64,000 nt of DNA from Cyanophora paradoxa. Its lineage: Eukaryota > Glaucocystophyceae > Cyanophorales > Cyanophoraceae. Shown in pieces: positions 22,304 through 32,921 of the stretch (the first letter of the stretch is position 1; each line of letters opens with the position of its first letter). The DNA lies in contig QPMI01000022.1 in NCBI GenBank assembly GCA_004431415.1, positions 372,001 through 436,000 on the forward strand. The letters are read 5' to 3'. The notes beneath the pieces are model-generated. The model made no database searches. It worked only from the letters and a program-made list of their open reading frames with translations, and had not been told where the DNA came from. A program made the position numbers and the translations under genes.

Positions 22304-23597
22304 CGCGGCAACCGCGGCATTTTGAGTCTATCCGCGGCAACTCCGCGGCAGTTACGTGAGAATTAATTAACCACGAAATTAAAAAAGGGGGTAGTCCAAA
22401 TGACGCGGCATCTTCGCGGCATTCCGCGCTACTAACAAATTCTGCGGCAATTACCGGTAGATGTCGTTAAATCCGGCAGTTGGCGACAGAACGCGGCATC
22501 CAAGGCGTCGTCGCGCTGCTTTCGCGGCTCTCGCCCGAGAATTAATTAACCACGAAATTAAAAAGTGGGGTAGTGTGATTGACGCGGTGTTTCCGCGGCA
22601 CTCCGCGCTACTAGCGGCAATTACTGCCACACGTCGTCAAATTCGGTAGTTAGCGTCAAAATGCGGCATCCGCGATGGAATCGCGTTTTCTACGCGACGG
22701 TTTCCCAAGAATTAATTAACCACGAAATAAAAAAGGGGGTAGTCCAAATAACGCGGCAACTTCGCGGCAGTTTTCCCTAACCGCGGCATGATTTGACAAT
22801 CGCGGTACATTGCGGTTGTTCGCGGCAAATACGAATCGCGGCGTCAATTCTGGCTTGCCATCTGGCGCGGATCGTGAGCTTCATGATCATGAGGCGCGTT
22901 TTCTCCCGCGTCATGATGCCTGCATGTCCAGAGGTACTCTATAAATATTTTAATCATGTTTAGGAGGAGGCGGGATTGTGCATGCAGACCACAGACACAT
23001 GTGTCGAACAGAAAAGTACAGGATGAACTGTCAGACTGACAATTCATGAATTGCCATAAAGCACTGAAGCTAGGGTGGTCTGTGGAAAAAGCGCACACGT
23101 TCTAAGCATGATTAAAATACTTATATAGTTCCTCTGAACATGCCTGCATCATGATGCGGAGGAAACGCGCGTCATGATCATGAAGCTCATGATCTGCGCC
23201 TCATCGGGACATACGAAGCGACGCCGCGGTTCTGTAGAGCCGCAAAATGCCGACAAACCTCGCGAGAACCGCTAATTGCCGCTAGTAGCGCGGAGTGCCG
23301 CGGAAACACCGCGTCAATCACACTACCCCCACTTTTTAATTTCGTGGTTAATTAATTCTCGGGCGAGAGCCGCGAAAGCAGCGCGACGACGCCTTGGATG
23401 CCGCGTTCTGTCGCCAACTGCCGGATTTAACGACATCTACCGGTAATTGCCGCAGAATTTGTTAGTAGCGCGGAATGCCGCGAAGATGCCGCGTCATTTG
23501 GACTACCCCCTTTTTTAATTTCGTGGTTAATTAATTCTCACGTAACTGCCGCGGAGTTGCCGCGGATAGACTCAAAATGCCGCGGTTGCCGCGGATG
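22304..23597. mobile_element. 1.3-kb foldback/long-TIR element
   Basis: Left arm 22304-22627 and right arm 23266-23597 are near-perfect reverse complements (about 325 bp). The arms contain repeated GCGGCA words and two direct copies of GAGAATTAATTAACCACG; a third, slightly different copy is at about 22710. A second inverted pair, 22863-22935 with 23136-23205, is nested inside and encloses an AT-rich core. No coding frame is evident. The arms' low divergence points to recent movement or gene conversion. A target-site duplication was not clear. It sits between the SET remnant and the coiled-coil gene. Confidence 0.85.
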
Positions 23598-23673
23598 ACG
23601 CGGATTGTCGCGAACGTTCAAAGAACGCGTTCTGCCGCGGAATGCCGCTCGGGGGTTCACACTACCCAAGACG

Positions 23674-24532
23674 ATGGCGGGAGCGTCGGTGGACAGCAGC
23701 ACGCAAGTGGAGCGGCCTTGCTGCAACGAGAAAGTCATGACGATCGTCGAGCACAGTCTGAATGTGCGTTGCCTTTGTGGTCCGCGCGACGGTAGCGGCG
23801 CCACCAGCTATCTGATGAACTTCGGAATTCCCACAGCACCTCAACGAGAGGCTTGCCGATAAGCAAGCGGAGGTGGACACTTTGCACCGAAGGTGGCCGA
23901 GATGGAGGCCAGGGAGAGAGCGAACGAATTCGTCGGACCGCAGATTCTGGGACTGACAAAGGTGCGCGTGCGATGCGCATGCGGCGCTCAGCATGCCTCA
24001 GCTCTGCGGCAGGACGTATGCGACAGGTACCGCGAGGTGAAAGAGGAGCTGAGCAAGTCTCAGAAGGCGCTGGCCGATGCGAACGCCCGAATCCGTGAGG
24101 TCGATCTGGGACTGACAAAGGTGCGCGTGCGATGCGCATGCGGCCGCTCAGCATGCCTCAGCTCTGCGGCAGGACGTATGCGACAGTACCGCGAGGTGAA
24201 AGAGGAGCTGAGCAAGTCTGAGAAGGCGCGGGCCGATGCGAACGCCCGAATCCGTGAGGTCGAGGAGGCGAGCTCGATCTTCGCAGTACGATGCTCGGAG
24301 CTCGCAGTGCGATGCCACGTGCCTTAGTTCTGCTCGCAGATCCTTGGCAAGAGGATGCGCGACGAATTGGAGTGCGGGTGCGCACGAAGGACAGTGCGTG
24401 GTCATTCCATTTGCTGCGCCTAGACGTGCCGCGCCTTTGCTGATAAATGTGCCCGATGCAGATCTCAAGGACATCATGGCCTACAGAGCGGGTTGCGACT
24501 ACATCGGTGTGATGCTGGATGCACGCCCTTAA
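23674..24532 (+). CDS. Coiled-coil protein with duplicated intron-exon unit
   Basis: The start MAGASVDSSTQVERPCC...EHSLN at 23674 joins, across an intron of about 98 bp (GTGCGT...CCACAG), to HLNERLADKQAEVDTLHR, both phase 0. A coiled coil follows (VAEMEARERANEFVG, YREVKEELSKSQKA, ANARIREV). A 159-bp block starting at 23947 is repeated at 24106; each copy consists of a ~52-bp GTGCGCGTGC...GGCAG intron plus the next exon. The last exons give ILGKRMRDELE and RAAPLLINVPDADLKDIM...CDYIGVMLDARP, ending at TAA. A one-base shift near 23893 and a one-base deletion in the second repeat (at about 24185) suggest early decay or errors. The C-terminal module is shared with the gene at 29284-32320. Function unknown. 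Confidence 0.5.
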
Positions 24533-24739
24533 TGAGATCTTTGTAGGGCTTCAACTCCGAGAGATCCCCTCAGGCTTCATTGTTTTTCTGTTCAGATGCT
24601 TTTAAGTCCATATTGATTGCCTTTCTTGCCCGCGGCCCTGTGGCTTGTGCAGCGTGTCAAAGGAGCAAAAGTAGCTGCTTAAAGAATAATTGTACACAAA
24701 TGAAAGGGCACAAGCAAGGAACGTGCAAAGTGAAGGATG

Positions 24740-25490
24740 CGAAGGGCACATGCACACGAGTCACCTACTCCATCATTGACCTGTACATATCTATAGGTCT
24801 GTAGATTTTCTCGGGCTGGTCGGGACCGAGGGTCCAGCCGTAGGCAAATGCGAAGTACCTGTGAGCAAGCAGCGCCTCAGCGGAACAGCGGAACGCATTG
24901 CAGCGGCGCGGACCCGTTGTATCGGGGGCGCGCGGGCGTAGTTGACGAAGCGATCGCGGAGCTCCTTCCGGCCCTGCACAGCTGGGTTGTAGGCACGGCA
25001 TGTGTGACCTGCACACCGCGGCAAGGCACGCGTGAGCCAGATTGGATAGACTGGGGATATACTAGTGCAGCATGGCAGATCGCACTCTATCTTCATGGCG
25101 CGGCGCTGGCGACGCGCTGAATCCATGACTCCGACGCTTTGATTCCTCGCTCGCGGAGGATCGCGCGGATCCCGCGGACCTCGCGCCACACCGGATCGAA
25201 CACCGCGAGGGCCTTCCGAATCCTCGACTTCGACGCTGTGATGCTTGGGCGCGGAGGGCCGTGCGGATCATGCCGCCGCCGAAAAGGGGCCATTTAAGTT
25301 AACAACTCCAGCACGGCGACACAAAGGACATTGAAAGAGAGAGCGTAGTTCGTTGAGAGGCCAAGCTCGCGGAGCCTGGAGCGCAGAGCGCGCTGTTGAG
25401 GTTGATGCCGTGCTGCTCGCTAGCAGAGTCAGTATCTCAGCGGCCGTCTTCCTCTGGTCCACGTAGCCGCGCAGAGTCTCCTCCTCGATG
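24740..25490 (-). pseudogene. Degenerate second copy of the DDE transposase
   Basis: On the minus strand the fragments IEEETLRGYVDQRKTAAEIL, IRTALRAQ..., REVRGIRAILRERGIKASES and RYFAFAYGWTLGPDQPEKIY follow one another in the same order as the helix-turn-helix segments and first catalytic motif (GWSVGFDQNEK) of the intact transposase at 13868. They are in different frames, and the rest of the catalytic core is missing. It is directly continuous with the right inverted arm (25490-26184), which therefore seems to be the 5' leader of this family. The orientation is opposite to the intact copy. Confidence 0.65.
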
Positions 25491-26184
25491 CTGCTTGGCT
25501 GGGCCGGGCTCGCGCCACCGCGGCCATTTCGCTGCGTACCCAACACCTCCGGGTACACCGGACTCAGCCATCCCGGAGCCCGCGAGCGCTCCTGCAGCGA
25601 GCTCGGCGCGAGCGAGCCGCCAGTGACCTGGCGCCGCCCAGCCCATCCGCGCCGCCTCGCTCGGGCGTGCCAGTTGGCAACACCACCTGTTCCTCGCGGC
25701 GGGCTGCGAATAGGCACGCCCGAGGCTCGCATCCGCCTACGGTACGCACACAGACTGCGATCCCATCGCCGGCGCAGCGCCCGTGCACCGCCCGCGGCGC
25801 CGCACGGGCCATTTACGATGGCGTCAATACCGCAGGTGGCGTCCCGCTGCGGCTTCGGCACGCCCTCCGGCAAGCCTGACGGGAGCATTACGATCACCGG
25901 AGTCGCGGAAGGGCCCACGGCTGCGTGGCGAAAGCGCGCACCGTGGCACGCAAGCGCGTCTGCATCGGCCGCGCTTCCCCCTCTTCTTGAGCCCCGTGCG
26001 CCCCATCGAGTCCTTGCGCTCGTCCCCGCAGTTGCAGCTAGGCATATGGACACTCACGCGAGCTGCAGCTAGGCATATGGCTATAGCTAGGCAGTCTCTG
26101 GTCAAGGTAGTTCTTTCTCTGGAGCTGCTCGCATCTCGGCTAGCTGCAGTCTCTGGTCAAGGTAGTTCTTTCTCTGGATGTTCA
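25490..26184 (-). repeat. Right arm of the large inverted repeat
   Basis: Reverse complement of 16216-16860. Near its outer end it has an extra internal duplication: CAGTCTCTGGTCAAGGTAG followed by TTCTTTCTCTGG occurs twice, at about 26092-26124 and 26147-26178. This duplication is absent from the left arm. The two arms have diverged by substitutions and small indels, so they are older than the foldback element. Confidence 0.75.
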
Positions 26185-26294
26185 CGAGTACAGAGTACAG
26201 AGATGATTGCACACCCTCAACCCCGGACGCGTGTTACGAAAGGACAAGAAAGCATTGCACTGAAGAAACATGCTAGGGTTTAGCATCTGGATTG

Positions 26295-28661
26295 TTAGTG
26301 TCTAAGACCCGCTGTTCTTGCTTTTTTGACTATGGCGAGGCCACCATTGCCGTTGCTTTCGACTATTGCTGACCACACCTGTATTCCTTCCTTGTTGAAG
26401 GCTTTTTTCTCTTTCCACATCCTGGTCGACATGTCGAGCTTGAGTGGAATCGTGTTGCGCCCGTTCTCCAGAACCCGCTTCAAATGACTGCATGCCTCTG
26501 CTTCTCCTCCAACTTGCACACGCCTGCTGGAATCTGGAAATGAACGTCCACAACGTTCTTCCTTCCGGCCTGGTCTACAACCCGAATTTCAGGCAGCGGG
26601 ATCTCATCGGTCTCGCTGCGATTTCGATCATTCACGTGTAAAAGAACACACAATTGAAGGAAGGGCTACACGCACGTGATTCGTCTTTTCTTCCTTCCTG
26701 TGCTCTTCTCCTTGGGGCCCTTGCTGCTGCCCCCGCCTTCGATCGCTTCGATTCTGAAGAAAGTTAGGATACAGACGGGAGTCTTTCGGTTCACACGTGC
26801 CATCATCGGCCTCGACGCCGTCAGGAGCCACATCCTCGTCCTCGTCCTCGTCCTCCTCTTCCCCCCCCCTCCTCCTCCTTCTGAAGATCCACAGGGGGGG
26901 TGGAGGTATAGCAGCAGGCGGGGCAGGAGCAGGGCAGGAGCGGGAAGGGCCCCGCCCTGCTCCAGCCAACGCTTTGTCCGCCATGGCATTGAGAAGGAGG
27001 GCCCGCTCCTCTGGAGTGCGGCGACGAGCCTCCTCTTCCTCCTCCTCCTCCTCATCTGCTGACCCGTGAGCTGCAGCCGGACCTGACGGAATTTAGTACG
27101 CGCAAGCACAAACGTGCCCTGGCTCGTCCGATGCATTCTCCTGCTCTCCAGCCCGGCAATTGCCTTCTGTGAGCCGTGATCAGGATGCGGGCAGGAGAGT
27201 GAAGGGAAGGACACAAACCACGCTGTCGATGTTGTGGGAGGTTTTGAGATTCTCCATAAAGAGAGCACGCAATTTAGTCTCGGATTTGAACTGTTGATTC
27301 ACCAGGAATACGATGAACGGTTTAGCTTCGGCCAGAGAAATCGGCTGTTTCTCAACCACGTGCTTGCTCATGAGACTCTCCATATCGTTCATCTTATCGT
27401 CAGGAAACACAACGTCCCCGGCTTCCCGCTTGCACATCTCGGCACACGAAAGCCTGCAGATACGAGTCAGCGGAGCGCAGACGGGGTTCACCATCAGAAT
27501 GCTCACAGATCTGCGGCGAGGGACAAGGAAGCCTTCGTCCTCTGCTGGCACATTTCGTGGCTTTCTCGGCGACGAACTTCGTCGCGCTCCCCAGCAAGAG
27601 CTTGGTTTTTTGGTTGCCAGGAAGAGTTTCCGCTGGCCCACGGTCTTCTGGATCCACTGCAAGTTGAGTTGGTCTGTGTGCTGCTCGATTTTGTTCAGCA
27701 GTGAACATGCCGCGCGCGCCTGTCTGCGCGGGCCGAACCTGCTGCGGGGTTCGCTTTGGCTTGGACGTGGCGCCGATGCCCCGCCCGCGCTGCCTGTGGT
27801 GCAGCTGCTCCGCCGACTTCGCCTGCTCCGCGAGCAGCTTCGGCACATCGCAGGGTTGGTGCTGATGAAGTAGTATAGATTTCCCTGCCGGATGTGCTTG
27901 TCGAATATCTGCGCGCATTCAGAAGCAGGCGAGCATCGACGGCGGCGAACTGCCGACCTGCTGGTTGGGCACCCAGTGGCCAGCGCCGCAGAGCACCACG
28001 TAGAGTTTGAGCAAGGGCCGTGCGAATCGGGAACGTCGAAGATCGCCGCCACTTCGCGATGAAAGCATCTAGTTTCGCCGGTGCCAGTGACACGGTGTTC
28101 TCGCCGTGCTTCGATATATCCTTCACGGCTGTTACGATGAGGTCGGGAGCTGCTCACCCGGCTGCTCAAACTGCGCGGCCGCGACAGCCGCCACGGGCGG
28201 CGCAGGAGCACCGGCGGCCGCAGCCGGGAGCATGGTAACGACGCGTACCCCTGGCTTGACGACGCCGTCAAACCCATGGACTCGCGCAACCCGGCACCTG
28301 CCGCGGCCGGCGTCTTTGAGTCCGGGCCGCTTCGCGGCAAGGAGTTCACTTTCCGGCGGCCTGCAGCAGCCCCCGAGCCGGCGTCCGCTGCGGGCGCCGC
28401 TCCTCCGAACGCGAGCTCATCGCCGACCTCCAGCGGCAGCTGGAGGCGCTCACGGTGGAGGTGCGCACGATAAAGACGGAAGTCGAGGAAGGTACGCGGC
28501 CGCCGTCGCCCGTGGCGCGTCCTCGTTTTGAACCGCCATCCGCGCCGAGCTAGGTCAGCGCCCTGCGCCCCCGCAGCCCGCCGCGCGCAAGCTCGGCGCA
28601 ACGCATCTCCTCCTCCACCGAACGAGAAGTACACCGGAGTCCGTCGACGGGCAAGATCCAC
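26295..28661 (-). CDS. Multi-exon protein of unknown function (approximate limits)
   Basis: Several minus-strand segments between GT/GC and AG signals look coding and share phase-compatible edges: VKDISKHGENTVSLAPAKLD with AFIAKWRRSS (about 28135-28030), CAQIFDKHIRQGNLYYFIST (about 27920-27855), LLNKIEQHTDQLNLQWIQKT (about 27705-27625), CKREAGDVVFPDDKMNDMES through FKSETKLRALFMENLKTS (about 27445-27215), an acidic [20 protein letters not shown] segment near 27060-26985, and a last exon ending VWSAIVESNGNGG...KKARTAGLRH at 26295. No known domain was recognised. The start is uncertain; the large frame upstream of 28140 may be partly intronic. The gene ends 111 bp outside the right inverted arm of the mobile island and could belong to it. 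Confidence 0.4.
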
Positions 28662-28876
28662 AAGGTCTCCAAGGTCTCGGGCCAGAACCCGACGTGCCCG
28701 GCCCTCCGCGTGCGTACAGCTCGCGTGCCCCGGCTTTGAGGCACTCAGTAGCTAAAGGCGGTGCGCGCAGATGAAGGGAAGATCCTCTGGCCCGAGTTCA
28801 GCTCGGAGGAGGCGCTCCGGGCCTCGGACCCAAGTACAACAAGGAGGGCGCTCGCTGCCGCAACTGCTGGCGCTAG
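28276..28876 (+). CDS. Small coiled-coil protein with C-terminal Cys pair (approximate)
   Basis: From about 28276 (MDSRNPAPAAAGVFESGPLR, FTFRRP) the + strand carries a segment ERELIADLQRQLEALTVEVR, predicted as a coiled coil, in another frame, so an intron or error lies between. Then SPSTGKIHKVSKVSGQNPTC (about 28630-28705) and a last exon KILWPEFSSEEALRASDPKY...ARCRNCWR ending at TAG 28874-28876. The spacing of exons and the AG at about 28767 support splicing. No family was recognised. It overlaps the uncertain 5' part of the minus-strand gene 28661-26295, and at most one of the two can be correct there. Confidence 0.35.
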
Positions 28877-29283
28877 GCGCTAGCCGTGCGGGGTCGCTCC
28901 CTCCGCGGCGCTTCCTGTTCCGCGTGAAGCTCTGTGAACGTGTCGCTGAGTCGTGCTCTGAACACGAGATGTTGTTGTCAACTTGGAAGGGAACCTTGAA
29001 GGGATGCATGCATGGCCAGGCACGCAGAGAGGAGAGCGCAGGCACACATACGAAATCAATCCAGATTGCACACAAATACATACACAGCGATAAACAGCCG
29101 ACATAGATACATACACAGCGATAGACAGCACATTACTATAGATAGCAAACACATGGATACATATATAGAGTTGCGAGCCCAGCGGGAGAGCTCGGAATGG
29201 ACATGAAGGAAAATAAAATCCTACCAAGAGCACAGGCTATCTGCAGCTACTGCTGTGCAGAGCTAGCAGCTACTTCAGAGCAA
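28877..29283. other. Short spacer with simple repeat
   Basis: Contains an imperfect tandem ATACATACACAGCGATA pattern at about 29078-29125 and further GATA/CATA words to 29165. No gene seen. Confidence 0.4.
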
Positions 29284-32200
29284 CTACTGCTGCCCCTTCT
29301 CCTGCTGCGCCTTCTCCTTTGCGGCCTCCAGGTCGAGCCCGCCGCTGGCGAGGACGGCGTAGTTCATCGTGCGGGCACGCTTGCGCGAACCCTCCGCCGC
29401 CGGACGGGAGCTCGAGGCGGCCGGGGTGTCGAGAGGGAGGGGATCGGAAGAGGAGGAGCCGAGCTTGGGTCAGGGAGGGGCGGGGCCGCAGGGAGGGCCT
29501 GGGCTGCTGCCTCCTTCTCCGTCTTGGACCGCCGGCCCCGCTTCGGAGGCGCCGGCGTTTTCTCCACGTGTTCCACGTCCTCCACGGGCCCGTCCTCCTC
29601 CTCGCAGTGGCAGAAGTCCTTGGACCCCTGCCGGCACACGCCGAAGCAGGGCCCTGGTAGCACTTGTAGCCGAGCCAGTCGCAGACGAAGACGTGCTTGC
29701 TGGTCCTGCTGAACTTCTCCACAATTTCGTCGTGCTCCGGGTTGCCGATGCGCTTGTAGCCGCAAACACTGCAAGGATGGACGAGGAAAGCAGACTTCCC
29801 TGCTCCAGAAGCATGAGACAGGGGACGGCGAGGGCAGAAACGGGCGTACCGTTGCGGGCATCCTTCATCGCGTCCTCGAGCTTGTCCTCCGGGACGACGT
29901 ACGGCCGCAGCTCCAGGTTCACGAGCTCCCGATGGGCATCCTCGATGCGGAGCTGCTGCAAGAGTCAGGCAGTCCCTGCAAGGGTTGGGTTGGAGCCTGA
30001 GCTGTCACAGACCGAGAGCGGCGAGTCATGCCGTCCCGCAGCTTGAGGACGTCGGTGGGGCACATCTTGTGGAACATGGCGGCGTGGCACATTGCAATGC
30101 CGTTGACATACGACTGCAGGAGGGCGCCGCCCGACGTGGATTGACCAGCCGCTCCGGGTCCTTGCGGTTGAGGGAGTATTTCTGCTCAGCACCAGAGTGA
30201 GATTCGGTGGACAGAGGGGAACTAAGCAGGAAGGGCAGTCTGAGAACCTTTTCGGGCGTAGTCATCGTCCGCAGGATGGCATGCTGCGACCCCGCTCGAA
30301 GTACATCGATGTGAGCACCACACCGATGTAGTTGCAGTTCGCCTCGTAGGCCATCACCTCGGTGAGCTCTGCACGGGGCACATGCATCAGAGAAGGGCGC
30401 GGTGCATCGGGTGCCAGGAGAGCACAACGCACTGGACACTGGGAAGTTGTCAGGGGTGATTTCATTCACGGCGTCCTGGAAGTTGTTGGGCCGCCGGCCC
30501 GCGCCCTTCGGCGGCTTGTTGGGGACGAACATCTTGTACACTTCCAGGGCTCCTCAGCGTTCAGCTTCTTCGTCATGAACGCTGAGAATGCATCTGCAGA
30601 TAGAAGAGCAGGTGCTAAGGTTAGACTGAAGAGGGACCTTTACAGAAAGGAGCACAAGCCAAGAAAGGAGAAAGGAGCACAGACCAGCGAGCTGCGTGTA
30701 GGGGTGCGGATCAAGCATGCCTTCGATCTCGATTGTGATGGTCGTTGGATCCTTCCCGGACGTCCCGAGCTTGAAGACGACGTTGTACCGGGGCTCCTGG
30801 AAGTCGGCCACACCACGGCTCCGGCGGGCGGCCAATTCAGCCTTCTTGTTTACGAACTGCTCGAAAGCAAGCGGTCAGTGTGCTCTAGAGGCCAGAGAAG
30901 AGGAATCAAAGGCATGCACGCACGTCCCTGACAATCTTGGCGGTGGTTCGCCCATGAAGATGATGTGCTGGCCAGTCGGTTTGGCCAAGTGCTTGTTCAC
31001 GAAGAGGTTCCAGTCCTGCATGCTGACAGGGTCCTGCGGGTGTTCAAAAAGCATGCAGTGAGCACAGAGAAAGAAGGAAAAAAGGAAGAGGTGGGATGGG
31101 GAAGAAGAGGACGCAATGCATGCTGCTAGGCGGCTAACCTGCATGACCCACATCTTCTCGATGTTGTCCAGGGGACGACATGCATCTTCTTCGCGGGTTG
31201 CTCGGATCCACGATCTCGGTGATGACAGCCGTGGCAACAGTCAGCGTGTTCCCCACTCCGGCTGGTTCGCGCTGCGGTTCGTGATGTTCCGCGCCATCTC
31301 GAAGCCCTTCGGGTCGAAGTAGTTCACGAAAATCTCCTCGCTCAGGATGTGTACTGCGACGAAGACGCGCGATCAGGTTCGAAAGGAAGACCCGCGCAAT
31401 CACGGAAGCAACGAGCCGAGGATCGCGACGCACTCGGTGCGGAACTCTTCCCGAGGATCGCGAGCATGTCGTGGAGAGGCTTCCAGGCCGCGTCCGCGGC
31501 CGGGCGTAGGTCGCGAATGAGAAGGGCGTAGGCTTGACTGCCTCGATTCCCTTTCCGCTCTTCACCGCGGCACCCGCCGCAGCCATGACCTTCTCTTTCT
31601 GAGTGACCGCGGCCGCGGCGGCCTTGGCCTTCGCATTCGTCGTCACCTGGGCGCGAGGGCCACCTTGCCGAGGGGTCGAACCCCTCCGGCTGCGCGTATA
31701 GCGTGAGGAGGATCGCATGGCGACGCGAGGATGCGGGCGCACGATCGTGGGCCCGCCCGAGCCTGTGCGCGTGGCGCCAAAATTTGAATGTCAGTTGGGC
31801 GCCAAAATTTGAATCGACATGGCGGCGATTGCGAGCGCACCGCGCCCCGAGCTCGCGACCGCGTCCGCAAGGCCCTGACTGGAGCGGCCGCTAAACCGGA
31901 CCCCGAAGGTGGCCGCCCGTTGGGCGGGCTCGGCCGGCGCGGCGACCTCGGCTGGTCGTCTGCGCGCCGAGCGGTTAGCGCGGGCGGCGGTTAGCGTGAG
32001 CACGCGCACCCATTGCCGTGTAGTAGACGCCCTGCTTGCCCGTCTTCCAGCCCGAGGTGGAGCACAGGAGGCTGATGTCTTCGAGCTCCTCCGACGTGCC
32101 GTCGTGGCGCTTCTCGAGCACGAATTCCATGTTCTCGGCGTCCAGATTCTGAAACACAGTCGTCTTGAGCAGCCGCAGGACAACGTCAACGGGCGGCGTT

Positions 32201-32320
32201 GAGCATGTCCGGCTTGAAATGCACAGGCGGCGCATCCGGGCTGCCCTTCCTGTGGATCACGACACGTTCGATTTCTCCCGCGGGCACGGAGCCCGCCGCG
32301 GGTGCCGCCGGTGCCGCCAT
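29284..32320 (-). CDS. Large multi-exon protein, unknown family, AT-hook-like C-terminus
   Basis: Start ATG at 32320 (MAAPAAPAAGSVPAGEIERV); stop TAG at 29284-29286 after DLEAAKEKAQQEKGQQ. Coding segments in order include NLDAENMEFVLEKRHDG, ILLTLYAQPEGFDPSA, YALLIRDLRPAADAAWKPLH, ILSEEIFVNYFDPKGFEMAR, NIEKMWVMQ with DPVSMQDWNLFVNKHLAK, FQEPRYNVVFKLG, VYKMFVPNKPPKG, ELTEVMAYEANCNYIGVVL, SYVNGIAMCHAAMFHKMCP, ELRPYVVPEDKLED, FGYKRIGNPEHDEIVEKF and HVFVCDWLGYKCY. Near the C-terminus PPKRGRRSK resembles an AT-hook, suggesting DNA contact (inference). The ELTEVMAYEANCNYIG region is homologous to the end of the coiled-coil gene at 23674. I do not recognise the family. Exon limits are approximate, but the order of segments and the two ends are firm. 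Confidence 0.55.
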
Positions 32321-32921
32321 GTTCAAAAATTTGCCGCCGAGTTTGAATTGACGTATACCGGGGGGGGGGGGTTGCACACGTTAGTCCCTGATACCTGGCT
32401 AGGAGGCTAGTAGGAGACGGTTTTTGTTTTTAGAATTTGGAAGTTCTTTTTAAACGAATTTGAGTTGCAAAAAACACTTCAATTAAGATGGGGTATCGGT
32501 GTACCCCTCGTTTTGGGGCCAGGGCCCGAAGCAGGCGGCGCCGCGGCGCCGCCAGGGCGGCCAGGCGCGCCGCGCGCGGCCGCGGCTTATGCTGGTAGGC
32601 GCAGTGGTAGCCTTCGCGGCTTCGCCGGCGCCTCGCCCGGTCGCTGCAACGACAACGCGTAGTCGCGTACCGTACGCTGACTCGGCGCGGCGCGGCGAGC
32701 ACTGGCAAGCCTTGAAGCGGTGGCAAGTTGCACTGGCAACTCGCGGCTTGACTCTGAGCCTAGAGCTAGCGCCAGTCGCCGCCAGATCATTCTCTGAGTC
32801 ACTGATTCGACGCCGAGGCTCGCTCTAGCCTCGTACTAGCTCGTCGAAGGCTCGGCGCGCACTCCGAGGCCGGCCGCGGGTTCGCAAGTTCTCGAGCTCC
32901 CGAGGACCTCATCGCGCCACA
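32321..32921. other. Divergent promoter region
   Basis: Lies between the minus-strand gene starting at 32320 and the plus-strand gene starting at 32922, so it must contain both promoters. It includes a run of ten G at 32361-32370 and a GCCGGCG/TCGGCGCGG-rich middle. No TATA box or other element can be assigned with confidence. Confidence 0.4.

Noticed and set aside
31660-31700. T-arm-like GGGGTTCGACCCC on the minus strand suggesting a tRNA
   Set aside because: No acceptor stem or A box around it, and it lies in a coding exon (QPEGFDPSA) of the 29284-32320 gene.
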